From CAYVQU01 sp964453155 (GTDB lineage: Bacteria; Chloroflexota; Anaerolineae; Anaerolineales; UBA11858): a stretch of DNA of 39,789 nucleotides. Shown one piece after another: positions 18,694 through 25,293 of the stretch; the stretch's first letter is position 1, and each line of letters starts with the position of its first letter. The notes below the pieces were generated by a model. That model ran no database searches. It saw nothing but the letters and a program-made list of their open reading frames with translations, and was not told where the DNA came from. The stretch spans positions 1-39,789 of the forward strand of contig CAYVQU010000030.1 of assembly GCA_964453155.1 (NCBI GenBank). The letters are read 5' to 3'. Made by a program: the position numbers and the translations under genes.

Positions 18694-18744
18694 AGAGTTT
18701 ATGCAGAATTAGCAGCGGCAGCCTGCCAGCATAGGGTCTGTGAA
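18694..18744 (+). repeat. Inverted second copy of the 51-bp dispersed repeat
   Basis: The reverse complement matches window bases 1-51 at 45 of 51 positions. One end abuts the broken N-terminus of the integrase, which suggests an insertion boundary at about 18694-18700. The 50 bases to its right, up to the IS3-like end at 18796, are unassigned. Confidence 0.55.
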
Positions 18745-18881
18745 TTGACCAACCCACAAATGGTGCGAAAAATGGGGGTGTAAATTGAGTGGGCATGTCA
18801 ACCTCCCAATTTTAGTACCAGTTGGGAGTGGAAAAAATAGCTGAATTACGAAGCCCAAAGTACCATTATTCGGGCAAGGAA

Positions 18882-18932
18882 GGCGCAGGAATTTTATTCC
18901 TCACCCCAACCCGGGAATAAAATTCCTGCGCC
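18882..18932. repeat. Perfect 19-bp inverted repeat (hairpin)
   Basis: Arms 18882-18900 and 18914-18932 are exact reverse complements around a 13-base loop. There is no T-run on either side, so it is not a typical intrinsic terminator. It lies just downstream of the IS3 transposase remnant and may block read-through or be a small palindromic insertion. Confidence 0.6.
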
Positions 18933-18963
18933 GTTCATTCTGGGGATCAAGGTCACTAGCGGT

Positions 18964-19262
18964 TTAGGTCTGGGCACTGGCATACTGATACGGTGTCAAA
19001 TTACCCAAGGCTTCATGGGGTCGAATCGCATTGTATTCTTCTAACCATTCTTCGGAGATATCTCGGGCTTCTTGCAGGGTAGAAAACAGATAAGCATCCA
19101 AAACATCTTCCCGGTAAGTCCGATTGAAGCGTTCGATGTAGGCATTTTGGGTGGGCTTGCCCGGCTGAATGAAAGCCAATTTGACGGCATGTTGCTCAGC
19201 CCAAGTTGCCACAGCTTGGGATATCAACTCAGGACCATTATCCATGCGGATCTGTTCCGGAG
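18964..19262 (-). pseudogene. IS3-family transposase OrfB, C-terminal fragment
   Basis: About 99 residues of an rve/DDE transposase remain. The second catalytic Asp is in RMDNGPELIS (codon 19240-19242), and the final Glu in NAYIERFNRTYREDVLD follows after 35 residues, giving the DD(35)E spacing. The closing ARDISEEWLEEYNAIRPHEA and LGNLTPYQYA are family hallmarks. The first two thirds are absent: upstream of about 19262 the same strand encodes a RadC-like protein in another frame. The fragment cannot transpose. Confidence 0.88.
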
Positions 19263-19684
19263 ACATCATCCGGTGAGGGCGTGGGGTCGCCGCTCGGATG
19301 ATTATGCGCGACCACGATCGCCGGCGCGTTTTCAACGATGGCCTGCCGAAAGACTTCGGCCACCCGCACCTGAGAAGCGTTGACACTGCCCTTGTAAAGG
19401 GCAACCAAGGCCAGCACCCGGTTGCGAGTATCGAGAACGGCCACCCACAATTCCTCATGATCGAGATGCTCCAGGAAGCTGCGTAGAATGTCATAAACAT
19501 CTTTAGGTGACTGGATTGCTGGGCGTTGGGCGGGATGGGCATACAGCAAGTTATTCAGCTCTTCGTGAAGTTGTCGCACCTGGGTCAGCGTTTGCTCAAC
19601 CCGGCGACTGTGATAACGGCGACCAACGGTTGGCCGGTCTTCAATCTGATTGATGACGGGAAATAGAGACGGTTGGGAATTCAT
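19238..19684 (-). pseudogene. RadC-like JAB/JAMM domain protein, C-terminally truncated
   Basis: The open frame is 148 residues, of which about 141 are RadC-like. It lacks the N-terminal helix-hairpin-helix of chromosomal RadC, as in plasmid and phage RadC-like proteins. The JAMM metalloprotease-type motif is visible as VVAHNHPSGDPTPSPDD (about 124-140). The usual remainder (T-R-x-L through LLDHIIIG) is missing: after DDV (about 19262) the sequence becomes IS3 transposase and the frame ends within seven codons. ATG at 19684 follows AAGGAG. The leader at 19690-19779 has a palindrome and terminator hairpin. The function of such mobile RadC-like proteins is unsettled, and this one is probably non-functional. 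Confidence 0.82.
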
Positions 19685-19689
19685 TGGGG

Positions 19690-19779
19690 CTCCTTAACGT
19701 AAAAAATGCCGGTGCTGAGATCGTCTCAACACCGACATAGGTTGAATACTTTGATTAAGTTTCTCCAACAGTTGGAGAA
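19690..19779 (-). promoter_or_regulatory. Leader with palindrome and terminator hairpin before the RadC-like gene
   Basis: Reading on the minus strand there is a perfect palindrome TTCTCC-N7-GGAGAA (19761-19779), then about 25 bases, then an 11-bp stem (CGGTGTTGAGA with TCTCAGCACCG, 19710-19734), then TTTTTT, then AAGGAG and ATG. A terminator placed directly between a promoter-proximal palindrome and the ribosome site suggests attenuation. The gene at 20219-20509 has the same arrangement. Confidence 0.5.
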
Positions 19780-19785
19780 AATCGC

Positions 19786-20133
19786 TCAGGATTTTGATTT
19801 ACCTTTGCACCACATTTCCCCATCCTTGTGGCTGTACCAGACCTTGCCATCCTTCTCACGACGGCGCATTTCGACTTGGTGAAAGGCACACCAGCCGGGG
19901 CCGGTTTTATCGGCTGAGCCGTTTCCATTCGACTTGGCTTTGTAGCTGTTGTAGTGGGGTTGGCAGCCGCTAGCCTGCAGCTTGGTCAGGGCCGCAGTAG
20001 CCTTCTCCAACAACTCGCTGCCCGTATCCCCCCGAATGGTTAGCTGGCAAACGAAGCCGGTGGGCGAGAGATAGCGAGTGTTCCAAGAAGCTGGGGCTTC
20101 TGAAGTGGGTATTGCTTGAGTTTGGTTTGTCAT
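19786..20133 (-). CDS. Small zinc-ribbon-like protein of unknown function
   Basis: Protein of 115 residues, not recognised as a named family. The N-terminal half is a beta-rich segment (FVCQLTIRGDTGSELLEKAT). The C-terminal half has WCAFHQVEMRRREKDGKVWY and then SHKDGEMWCKG, giving a probable Cys-His...His-Cys zinc site. I have an impression of similar short proteins among mobile-element cargo, which I cannot verify. ATG start with GGAG and AAAGGA sites upstream. An inverted repeat at 20162-20203 lies in its promoter region. It may bind nucleic acid, but this is only inference from the zinc site. Confidence 0.7.
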   Translation of the reverse strand: MTNQTQAIPTSEAPASWNTRYLSPTGFVCQLTIRGDTGSELLEKATAALTKLQASGCQPHYNSYKAKSNGNGSADKTGPGWCAFHQVEMRRREKDGKVWYSHKDGEMWCKGKSKS

Positions 20134-20161
20134 TTTCCTTTACTCCTACTGTGAATAAACT

Positions 20162-20203
20162 TGTCATGTCATCGGCCCTATATTAGGGGGGAGTGACATG
20201 ACA
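20162..20203. promoter_or_regulatory. Nested inverted repeats upstream of the small zinc-ribbon gene
   Basis: TGTCATGTCA (20162-20171) and TGACATGACA (20194-20203) form a perfect 10-bp inverted repeat. Inside lies a second one, CCCTA-tat-TAGGG. It sits about 30-70 bp upstream of the ATG at 20133 and is a candidate operator or leader hairpin. Confidence 0.45.
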
Positions 20204-20218
20204 GGTTGATTATTTTCC

Positions 20219-20509
20219 CTACCACAGACCCGCGGCTTCGCGGCTTTCCTGTGTTTGGCTGATGGGCTGCTGTCTGGCTAACTCGCGCCAGTCGGGCTCC
20301 ATCGGATCGCGGTTAGCTACTACGACCAGCATATCGATTAGGTCTTCCAACTCGATCCACACTTTCTGGGTGCCGAAGCCCTGACAGAAAGCACAGGGAG
20401 AATGGTGCATGTACGGTTCCCCGGTCGCACTGACAGCTTCCCGGTCGGGGAGATAGGCGGCACCGTCACAGTGCGGGCAGGTCATCAAGATTTGAACTTT
20501 GGGTTTCAT
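20219..20509 (-). CDS. Small DnaJ-type zinc-finger-like protein
   Basis: Protein of 96 residues starting MKPKVQILMTCPHCDG. Two CxxCxG motifs (CPHCDG and CAFCQGFG, about 27 residues apart) resemble half of a DnaJ-type zinc centre. An acidic helix follows (VWIELEDLIDMLVVVANRDP). ATG at 20509 is chosen because AAAGGAGTAACC precedes it, although the open frame extends 18 codons further upstream through a terminator. Probably metal-binding; specific role unknown. Same strand as the other small cargo genes. Confidence 0.7.
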   Translation of the reverse strand: MKPKVQILMTCPHCDGAAYLPDREAVSATGEPYMHHSPCAFCQGFGTQKVWIELEDLIDMLVVVANRDPMEPDWRELARQQPISQTQESREAAGLW

Positions 20510-20515
20510 GGTTAC

Positions 20516-20584
20516 TCCTTTAAACCAAAAAATCCCGGCCGAAGCCGGGTTGATCAATAACACTTTCTCCTACGGTAGGAGAAA
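20516..20584 (-). promoter_or_regulatory. Leader with palindrome and terminator hairpin before the CxxCxG gene
   Basis: On the minus strand, a 21-bp palindrome with 10-bp arms of the TTCTCC-N7-GGAGAA type (20564-20584) is followed by the hairpin CCCGGC-TTCG-GCCGGG, then ATTTTTTGG, then AAAGGAG and ATG. The order and spacing match the RadC-like leader, which suggests a shared regulatory device. Confidence 0.55.
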
Positions 20585-20636
20585 TCTACTGATGGGTACT
20601 GAGCCCCTCCTACCACCCATCGGGTGGGCAGGAATC

Positions 20637-20670
20637 AAAAAGCCCCCTGAAACATTACGCATCAAGGGGC
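20637..20670 (-). terminator. Intrinsic terminator of the STAND/TIR operon
   Basis: On the minus strand, GCCCCTTGA pairs with TCAGGGGGC (one G-T pair) around an 11-base loop, and TTTTT follows. It lies about 280 bp after the last operon gene (stop at 20949) and is the first good terminator downstream. Confidence 0.65.
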
Positions 20671-20948
20671 CAGGGTTAGCCGGGATTGGGAGAGCGACCT
20701 GGGCTTTTCTTTCTGTCAGCTCAAGCAAAGCTATAAGGGGGGGTAGTTCACTTTTGGTGTTCTAGAACATTACTTATTATGGGGTCACACTCACGAAGGG
20801 GATTTTTAGTTTATTCTCCAACATTGGAGAATGGTTCAACTGAAGAATGTAAGCTTTGCTCTACAATTACTTAGGGGGATAGGGCGACCTACATCTCGCC
20901 AAATCCCTGTTTGGTGGATAGGTGGAAATCTGAAAATCATTATCACAC
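20671..20948. other. Non-coding interval with a third TTCTCC/GGAGAA palindrome
   Basis: No gene is seen. A palindrome at 20813-20832 (arms ATTCTCCAA and TTGGAGAAT, CA centre) matches the two leader palindromes at 19761 and 20564, but no ribosome site or reading frame follows it on the minus strand before the terminator at 20670. Confidence 0.45.
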
Positions 20949-23900
20949 CTAGCAATCGCTTTCTGTGCTTATCCACCAACTTTCCACTTCATCTAGGGCC
21001 TTATACATCTCAAAAAGGAATGCCCCACCACCCAAAGACCCAATTAATGATACACCGGCAGCAATCACCTGGATTACTTCGGCGCGCCCAGCCTGTCGAG
21101 CTGTATCTAATGCTCGCCGCCAAGTTCCCAATGCTTGTTCGGTATCATGGTTTTCAACGCAATATTTAACTGCTGCGGTAAGCGTATTCACGTGTTGCCA
21201 CATGGTCTCGATTTTTGTAGCTTTCACTAGCGCTAGGTTTATGGCTCCCGCTTGGATCATACCCAGGGTCATTTGTTTAATCACATAATCCCGCCACTTG
21301 GCCTTTTCAACATGCCCCACAACAGCTTGTGCTAAATCAAAATCGGCAACTCGGGCCAGAATAAAAGCAATTTTCCCCATTGTTTCGGCCTGGTTACTTC
21401 GGGCTACGGAGGCGGGGGCATCAAACCGACCATAAATATGGTAAGGTTTTGGGGCAACGTCATAGGCTTGCCGAGCAATCGTTCTGGCTTGATCTGGATT
21501 CCCCAAGTCAGCCAAGGCGGTTGCAATACTTACCAGGGCTTCGGCCCGATCTTCGGGAAAGGATAATTCTAACGCGACGGCTACGAGTTCCTGGAGGTTA
21601 TTTTCCACCATTCGGTAGTTAGCGAGCACATTGACAAAATCTCGCACATCTCCTTTGTCAAGAAACTTGGATTGCATAATTTGCTCGATTGCCGAAGCCG
21701 TCCGGTCACGGGCGGCTTGTGACTTTCCGATCCGATCCAGATACCCGGCAATATGAACCCAAGCCGCAGCCTGGGAAGTGGTCGATTCAATATGTGCTGC
21801 GACTTGTTCAGCCAATTCTAAATCGCCCCGTTCAGCACAGGTTGCCACCAGGGCTTCCAACTTAGAATCCCGGTGATAGCGATCACGGATCTGTCTGACG
21901 ACATCCAAGGCAGCCTGATCGTTGCCAAGTTGAGCAAATACTTGAGCGCTGCGGCCGATTAGATCTGCCTGCTGCCAACGGTTGGAGATTGAAAGGGCGG
22001 ACTGCAGGGCTTGCTGGGCAAGTTCAATTGTTTGCGGATGGCTCCCTTGTGCCAGGGATTCACATACTGAAATTAGTGCATTTGCTCTTTGTTCTTCATT
22101 TTCCAAAGACTGAGCCGCCACCATAGTCTGGTTGCGTAAATCTTGAGCTTCAGTAAGATGATCTGACTGCCACAGGGCAGACACCACATGTACCTGCGCT
22201 TCAATAGCCTTTACAGGATGGTCTATCCTGTAAATTAGCTCCTGGGCTGCGTCGAAGCACCCGGCTTCCGCCAGCGTGTGGGCTAATTTTGCCCAAGTGA
22301 CATTATCATCCCGGCCATCCTGAAGGGCTGGAATGAGAGCCATAACCGCTTCCACCTGCCCCAATTCTGCAAAACCTTGAGCCAAGGCGGTTAGAGGCAA
22401 ACCCGATTCCGGCGTCTCGATTTGTACTAAAATCTCACCGATAATTTTCAGTAAATCACCGGAGTCATCTCGTGAGGCCCAAGTGGTTGCTACCCCAATT
22501 AGAACTTCCACTTGAAAAGATTCAGGCACCTGCGTAGAGATCAATTCGGTGACCTGATTGAATTTCAAAGCCCCACCAGTTGCCTTAGCTACCGCACGCC
22601 AGATTTCGGCTTGGCGATGATCTTGGATGAGTGTAAAAGCCCCTTGGGCCATCTTTACCCCGATTGCATCAAGACCACTCTGGGCCAATCGGGTGGCGAC
22701 CCACCCCAAAGTCCAGGCTCGTTGGCGACTTTCAGGAAGCGCGGTAATCATTTTTCGAACCCTTGTTTCCCCAACTACCCCAGCAATACCCGCCAGGGGA
22801 TCGGCTAAACTCTTTAAAGCTTCCTGTTGGTCAGGCCAACCCAAAATCCTACCTCGCCGCACGATGTTGATGGCCTGACTGGCTGCCCAACCTGCTTCGA
22901 GAATGTTTTTTGTATCTACATATACTTGGGCGGCAGCCATGCGAGTCCCAAAACTTTGGGAACGTTCATAAGCCGCGCTGACCCAATCTTCCGCCGTATT
23001 TGGTTGCTCAAGCGCAGCCCACGCTTGAGCAACATCTAACATGGCCAGGGCTGCCAAATCCCGGTCTTCAATTGATTCTGCCAACGAGCCAGCCCGGTCA
23101 AGGTCTTGGGGGATCAACTGCTGAACGATATGTTGAAAAGACCGCCCCCGGTGCCATTTATCAACCGTGGAATTGCGAGCGACGGTCAAAGCTTGATCAA
23201 TATCACCTTGGGTAGTCCAATATTTGACTAAGGCCAGGCTAGCGCCTCCGCTCAACCAGCCGACAACCTCAGATTCTATAGCCTGAGCCTGTTCCAGTTG
23301 CTGGGTATCGAGCAAGGCTGTATACACGGCTGCGATAGCTTGCTCTCGATTGGTTTGGTTGTCTGCCGCGTGGGCGATTTCAAGCCCGCGCTCGTAATTT
23401 CCCGCCCGCACCATTAGACCGGCAATTTCGGCGACGGCATCTCCCCGCGACCAAGCCGGCTCCATATCTTCGGCCATCGCATCTGCAAACGCGTCGGTAT
23501 CATATCCCCGTGACCAGGCTGTGGATTCAAATTCTCTGTAGGCTTCGGTCAGGGGATCACGCCAAGGATCCCGAGTAGACACTAAAGCCTTTTCAAGAGC
23601 CTCACTGGCACGCTCTTGATGACTCTCAGCCAATAATGCTTCCGCAATCCCCAGGTAAGCTCGACAGCGCTTGACTGCATCTTGAAGTAAGTCAGCCAAG
23701 TCCATCGCCTGGTCTATCTGTCCGGTTTGGGTCAAAATCTGAATTAATTCATCTGGAATTTTCGTTGCCAAACTCCCTACGGTAGCATTGAGTAAGGCAC
23801 ACCGGGTTTCTTGAAAGATATTGGGGGGATTTTCTTCCCCAGCAGCAATATAAGCCAGATTGACATCATCTTGAAAAGCGCGATGGGTTAATGTGCGATT

Positions 23901-24041
23901 CTGTTTCTGGCGCATGAAGTCTTCACAGATCAATTCATATAAAGCCGCCCGGTGTGCCGGAACTGAGCGCCGGGAGAAAAGATGGCCAGCTAAGTGGAAA
24001 AGCCCGTATTCATCAAACGCCTCGTACGGATTAGTCTTCAT
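20949..24041 (-). CDS. Large TPR/HEAT-like alpha-solenoid protein, probable sensor arm
   Basis: Protein of 1030 residues composed almost wholly of short helical repeats of about 30-40 residues, with recurring A-x-x-L-A-x-x-G-x-x-x-x-A patterns (LVATCAERGDLELAEQVAAH, SIATALADLGNPDQARTIAR), typical of TPR-like solenoids. No catalytic motif is seen. The first 30 residues (YEAFDEYGLFHLAGHLFSRR) look like the end of a STAND winged-helix region rather than a true N-terminus, so the gene is probably the separated C-terminal half of a STAND-TPR protein. Its ATG overlaps the end of the ATPase gene by 11 bp in another frame. It is the last gene of the operon and probably recognises the trigger or scaffolds assembly. 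Confidence 0.8.
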   Translation of the reverse strand: MKTNPYEAFDEYGLFHLAGHLFSRRSVPAHRAALYELICEDFMRQKQNRTLTHRAFQDDVNLAYIAAGEENPPNIFQETRCALLNATVGSLATKIPDELIQILTQTGQIDQAMDLADLLQDAVKRCRAYLGIAEALLAESHQERASEALEKALVSTRDPWRDPLTEAYREFESTAWSRGYDTDAFADAMAEDMEPAWSRGDAVAEIAGLMVRAGNYERGLEIAHAADNQTNREQAIAAVYTALLDTQQLEQAQAIESEVVGWLSGGASLALVKYWTTQGDIDQALTVARNSTVDKWHRGRSFQHIVQQLIPQDLDRAGSLAESIEDRDLAALAMLDVAQAWAALEQPNTAEDWVSAAYERSQSFGTRMAAAQVYVDTKNILEAGWAASQAINIVRRGRILGWPDQQEALKSLADPLAGIAGVVGETRVRKMITALPESRQRAWTLGWVATRLAQSGLDAIGVKMAQGAFTLIQDHRQAEIWRAVAKATGGALKFNQVTELISTQVPESFQVEVLIGVATTWASRDDSGDLLKIIGEILVQIETPESGLPLTALAQGFAELGQVEAVMALIPALQDGRDDNVTWAKLAHTLAEAGCFDAAQELIYRIDHPVKAIEAQVHVVSALWQSDHLTEAQDLRNQTMVAAQSLENEEQRANALISVCESLAQGSHPQTIELAQQALQSALSISNRWQQADLIGRSAQVFAQLGNDQAALDVVRQIRDRYHRDSKLEALVATCAERGDLELAEQVAAHIESTTSQAAAWVHIAGYLDRIGKSQAARDRTASAIEQIMQSKFLDKGDVRDFVNVLANYRMVENNLQELVAVALELSFPEDRAEALVSIATALADLGNPDQARTIARQAYDVAPKPYHIYGRFDAPASVARSNQAETMGKIAFILARVADFDLAQAVVGHVEKAKWRDYVIKQMTLGMIQAGAINLALVKATKIETMWQHVNTLTAAVKYCVENHDTEQALGTWRRALDTARQAGRAEVIQVIAAGVSLIGSLGGGAFLFEMYKALDEVESWWISTESDC

Positions 24042-25287
24042 TAGTACGCGCCATTGCTAAATAGTAATCAATTATGACATCTTCATACTGGGATAAATCG
24101 ACCTGATCTTTTAGGAAATCCTGGAAACTGGCATGATAAATGCGATAGAGGGCAACCTTACCCAGGTAATCTTCGTCCAAAAACTCCCGCCACATTCGAA
24201 TACTACGTTTGACAACCTCAAGATTTACCTGAGTCCATTTTGAAATTTGTTTGACAGAGATTGGTTCTCGAGCGACCCCTAAAATACACACGATTGGGGC
24301 ATATATCTCTTCAAAGGTTTTGAAGTCACTCATTTGCATTTGTCGCCAATGACGGTGGTAATAAGCCAGTAGCCCATCGGGCAATTCGGCTAAAGCACCA
24401 TCAACAAATTCACCTCGCTCGATTGCAGGCAATACATGATAGAGATACATGAAGTTTCCTTGGCTTTTTTGCCCTAAGCCGGATATAAATTGATCGGGGC
24501 TTACGCGCCAAGCATCCAATCGATGTTTTAGCTGATCTTGTTGAAGATAGTCTTGAATATAAATCTCAATATCAGCCATGTTTTGAGTGGATCGCGAATC
24601 GAGATCATAAATTTGGAATTGAGATACTTGCAAGCGAATATCGTCTAAAGGGCGAGTTGTCAGGATAATATACACATTCTCTGGCAGCGATGATGGTAAG
24701 TAAAGTACGTTCGCCCAGGCTGGTAAATTCTGGCGATCGGCTTCATCTAAAGCATCGATGGCAATCACAATCTTTTCATCAGGATCTGAGCGTTGATTAA
24801 TGGCAGCCTGTAGACAAGTGACCAAATAACTACTGTCTGAAAATGTAGTTGAAGTGAGTTCATCCCTGGGCAATTCGTAGCGTTCGATTATTTGGGCGGT
24901 GACATTTTCTAGAAAAGCGCGCGGGCTACGGATATTTTGGGAGGCAATATTGAAGTGATGGATGTAGCCGCGATCGTTGATGAGTTTTGACAACCAAGCT
25001 GATTTACCAATCCCAGGATTACCCCTGATAATAAAGTAACCCGAGGCGTTCGTTTCTAAAAAGCGATCCAGTTCAGAAAACACAAAATCTCGCCCAACGA
25101 AATCTCTTATCTTATCTCGCATCAAGGCATCAAATGATCGCCTTAGCCTATCAGTCGTAGCTGAGAATCCAGAAAAGATGTTTAGCTCAATTTTGTCACG
25201 CCCAATGAAATCACCCCCTGAAGTATTCACGTCACCATCGATATGAGCCCCACCATGGGTATTGATTTCGGTATTGTTATCAGGCAT
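24031..25287 (-). CDS. STAND/NACHT-like ATPase with N-terminal Gly-rich tag
   Basis: Soluble P-loop ATPase of 418 residues. The N-terminal tag (about 9-32) contains DGDVNTSGGDFIGRDK and matches the second tag of the TIR protein. A linker and RDFVGRDFVFSELDRFLE lead into Walker A GNPGIGKS (89-96). Walker B is IVIAIDALDEAD (173-184), and LTTRP (sensor 1) and a helical/winged region with YRIYHASFQDFLKD follow. ATG with GGAG site, 6 bp after the upstream stop. The solenoid normally fused to such ATPases is encoded by the next, overlapping gene. Expected behaviour is a signal-dependent nucleotide switch that oligomerises. Confidence 0.87.
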   Translation of the reverse strand: MPDNNTEINTHGGAHIDGDVNTSGGDFIGRDKIELNIFSGFSATTDRLRRSFDALMRDKIRDFVGRDFVFSELDRFLETNASGYFIIRGNPGIGKSAWLSKLINDRGYIHHFNIASQNIRSPRAFLENVTAQIIERYELPRDELTSTTFSDSSYLVTCLQAAINQRSDPDEKIVIAIDALDEADRQNLPAWANVLYLPSSLPENVYIILTTRPLDDIRLQVSQFQIYDLDSRSTQNMADIEIYIQDYLQQDQLKHRLDAWRVSPDQFISGLGQKSQGNFMYLYHVLPAIERGEFVDGALAELPDGLLAYYHRHWRQMQMSDFKTFEEIYAPIVCILGVAREPISVKQISKWTQVNLEVVKRSIRMWREFLDEDYLGKVALYRIYHASFQDFLKDQVDLSQYEDVIIDYYLAMARTNED

Positions 25288-25293
25288 AGTATG

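Larger units (their letters stand above)
18796..19262 (-). mobile_element. IS3-family element remnant (3' part and right end)
   Basis: TGTCAACCTCCCAATTTTAG at 18796 looks like an IS3-type terminal inverted repeat (TG start, CTCCCAA word repeated inverted nearby). It is followed by the C-terminal part of an OrfB transposase (18964-19262). The left part of the IS is missing: the sequence switches into a RadC-like gene at about 19262. A 19-bp hairpin lies inside the remnant. Confidence 0.65.

Noticed and set aside
18694..18744. Integron attC site
   Set aside because: No integron integrase, core site or gene-cassette layout is present; the recombinase here is of phage type beside a tRNA.
19263..19542. 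N-terminal part of the IS3 transposase in the 192-codon open frame
   Set aside because: This part is an out-of-frame shadow of the RadC-like gene; only the last 99 codons are transposase.
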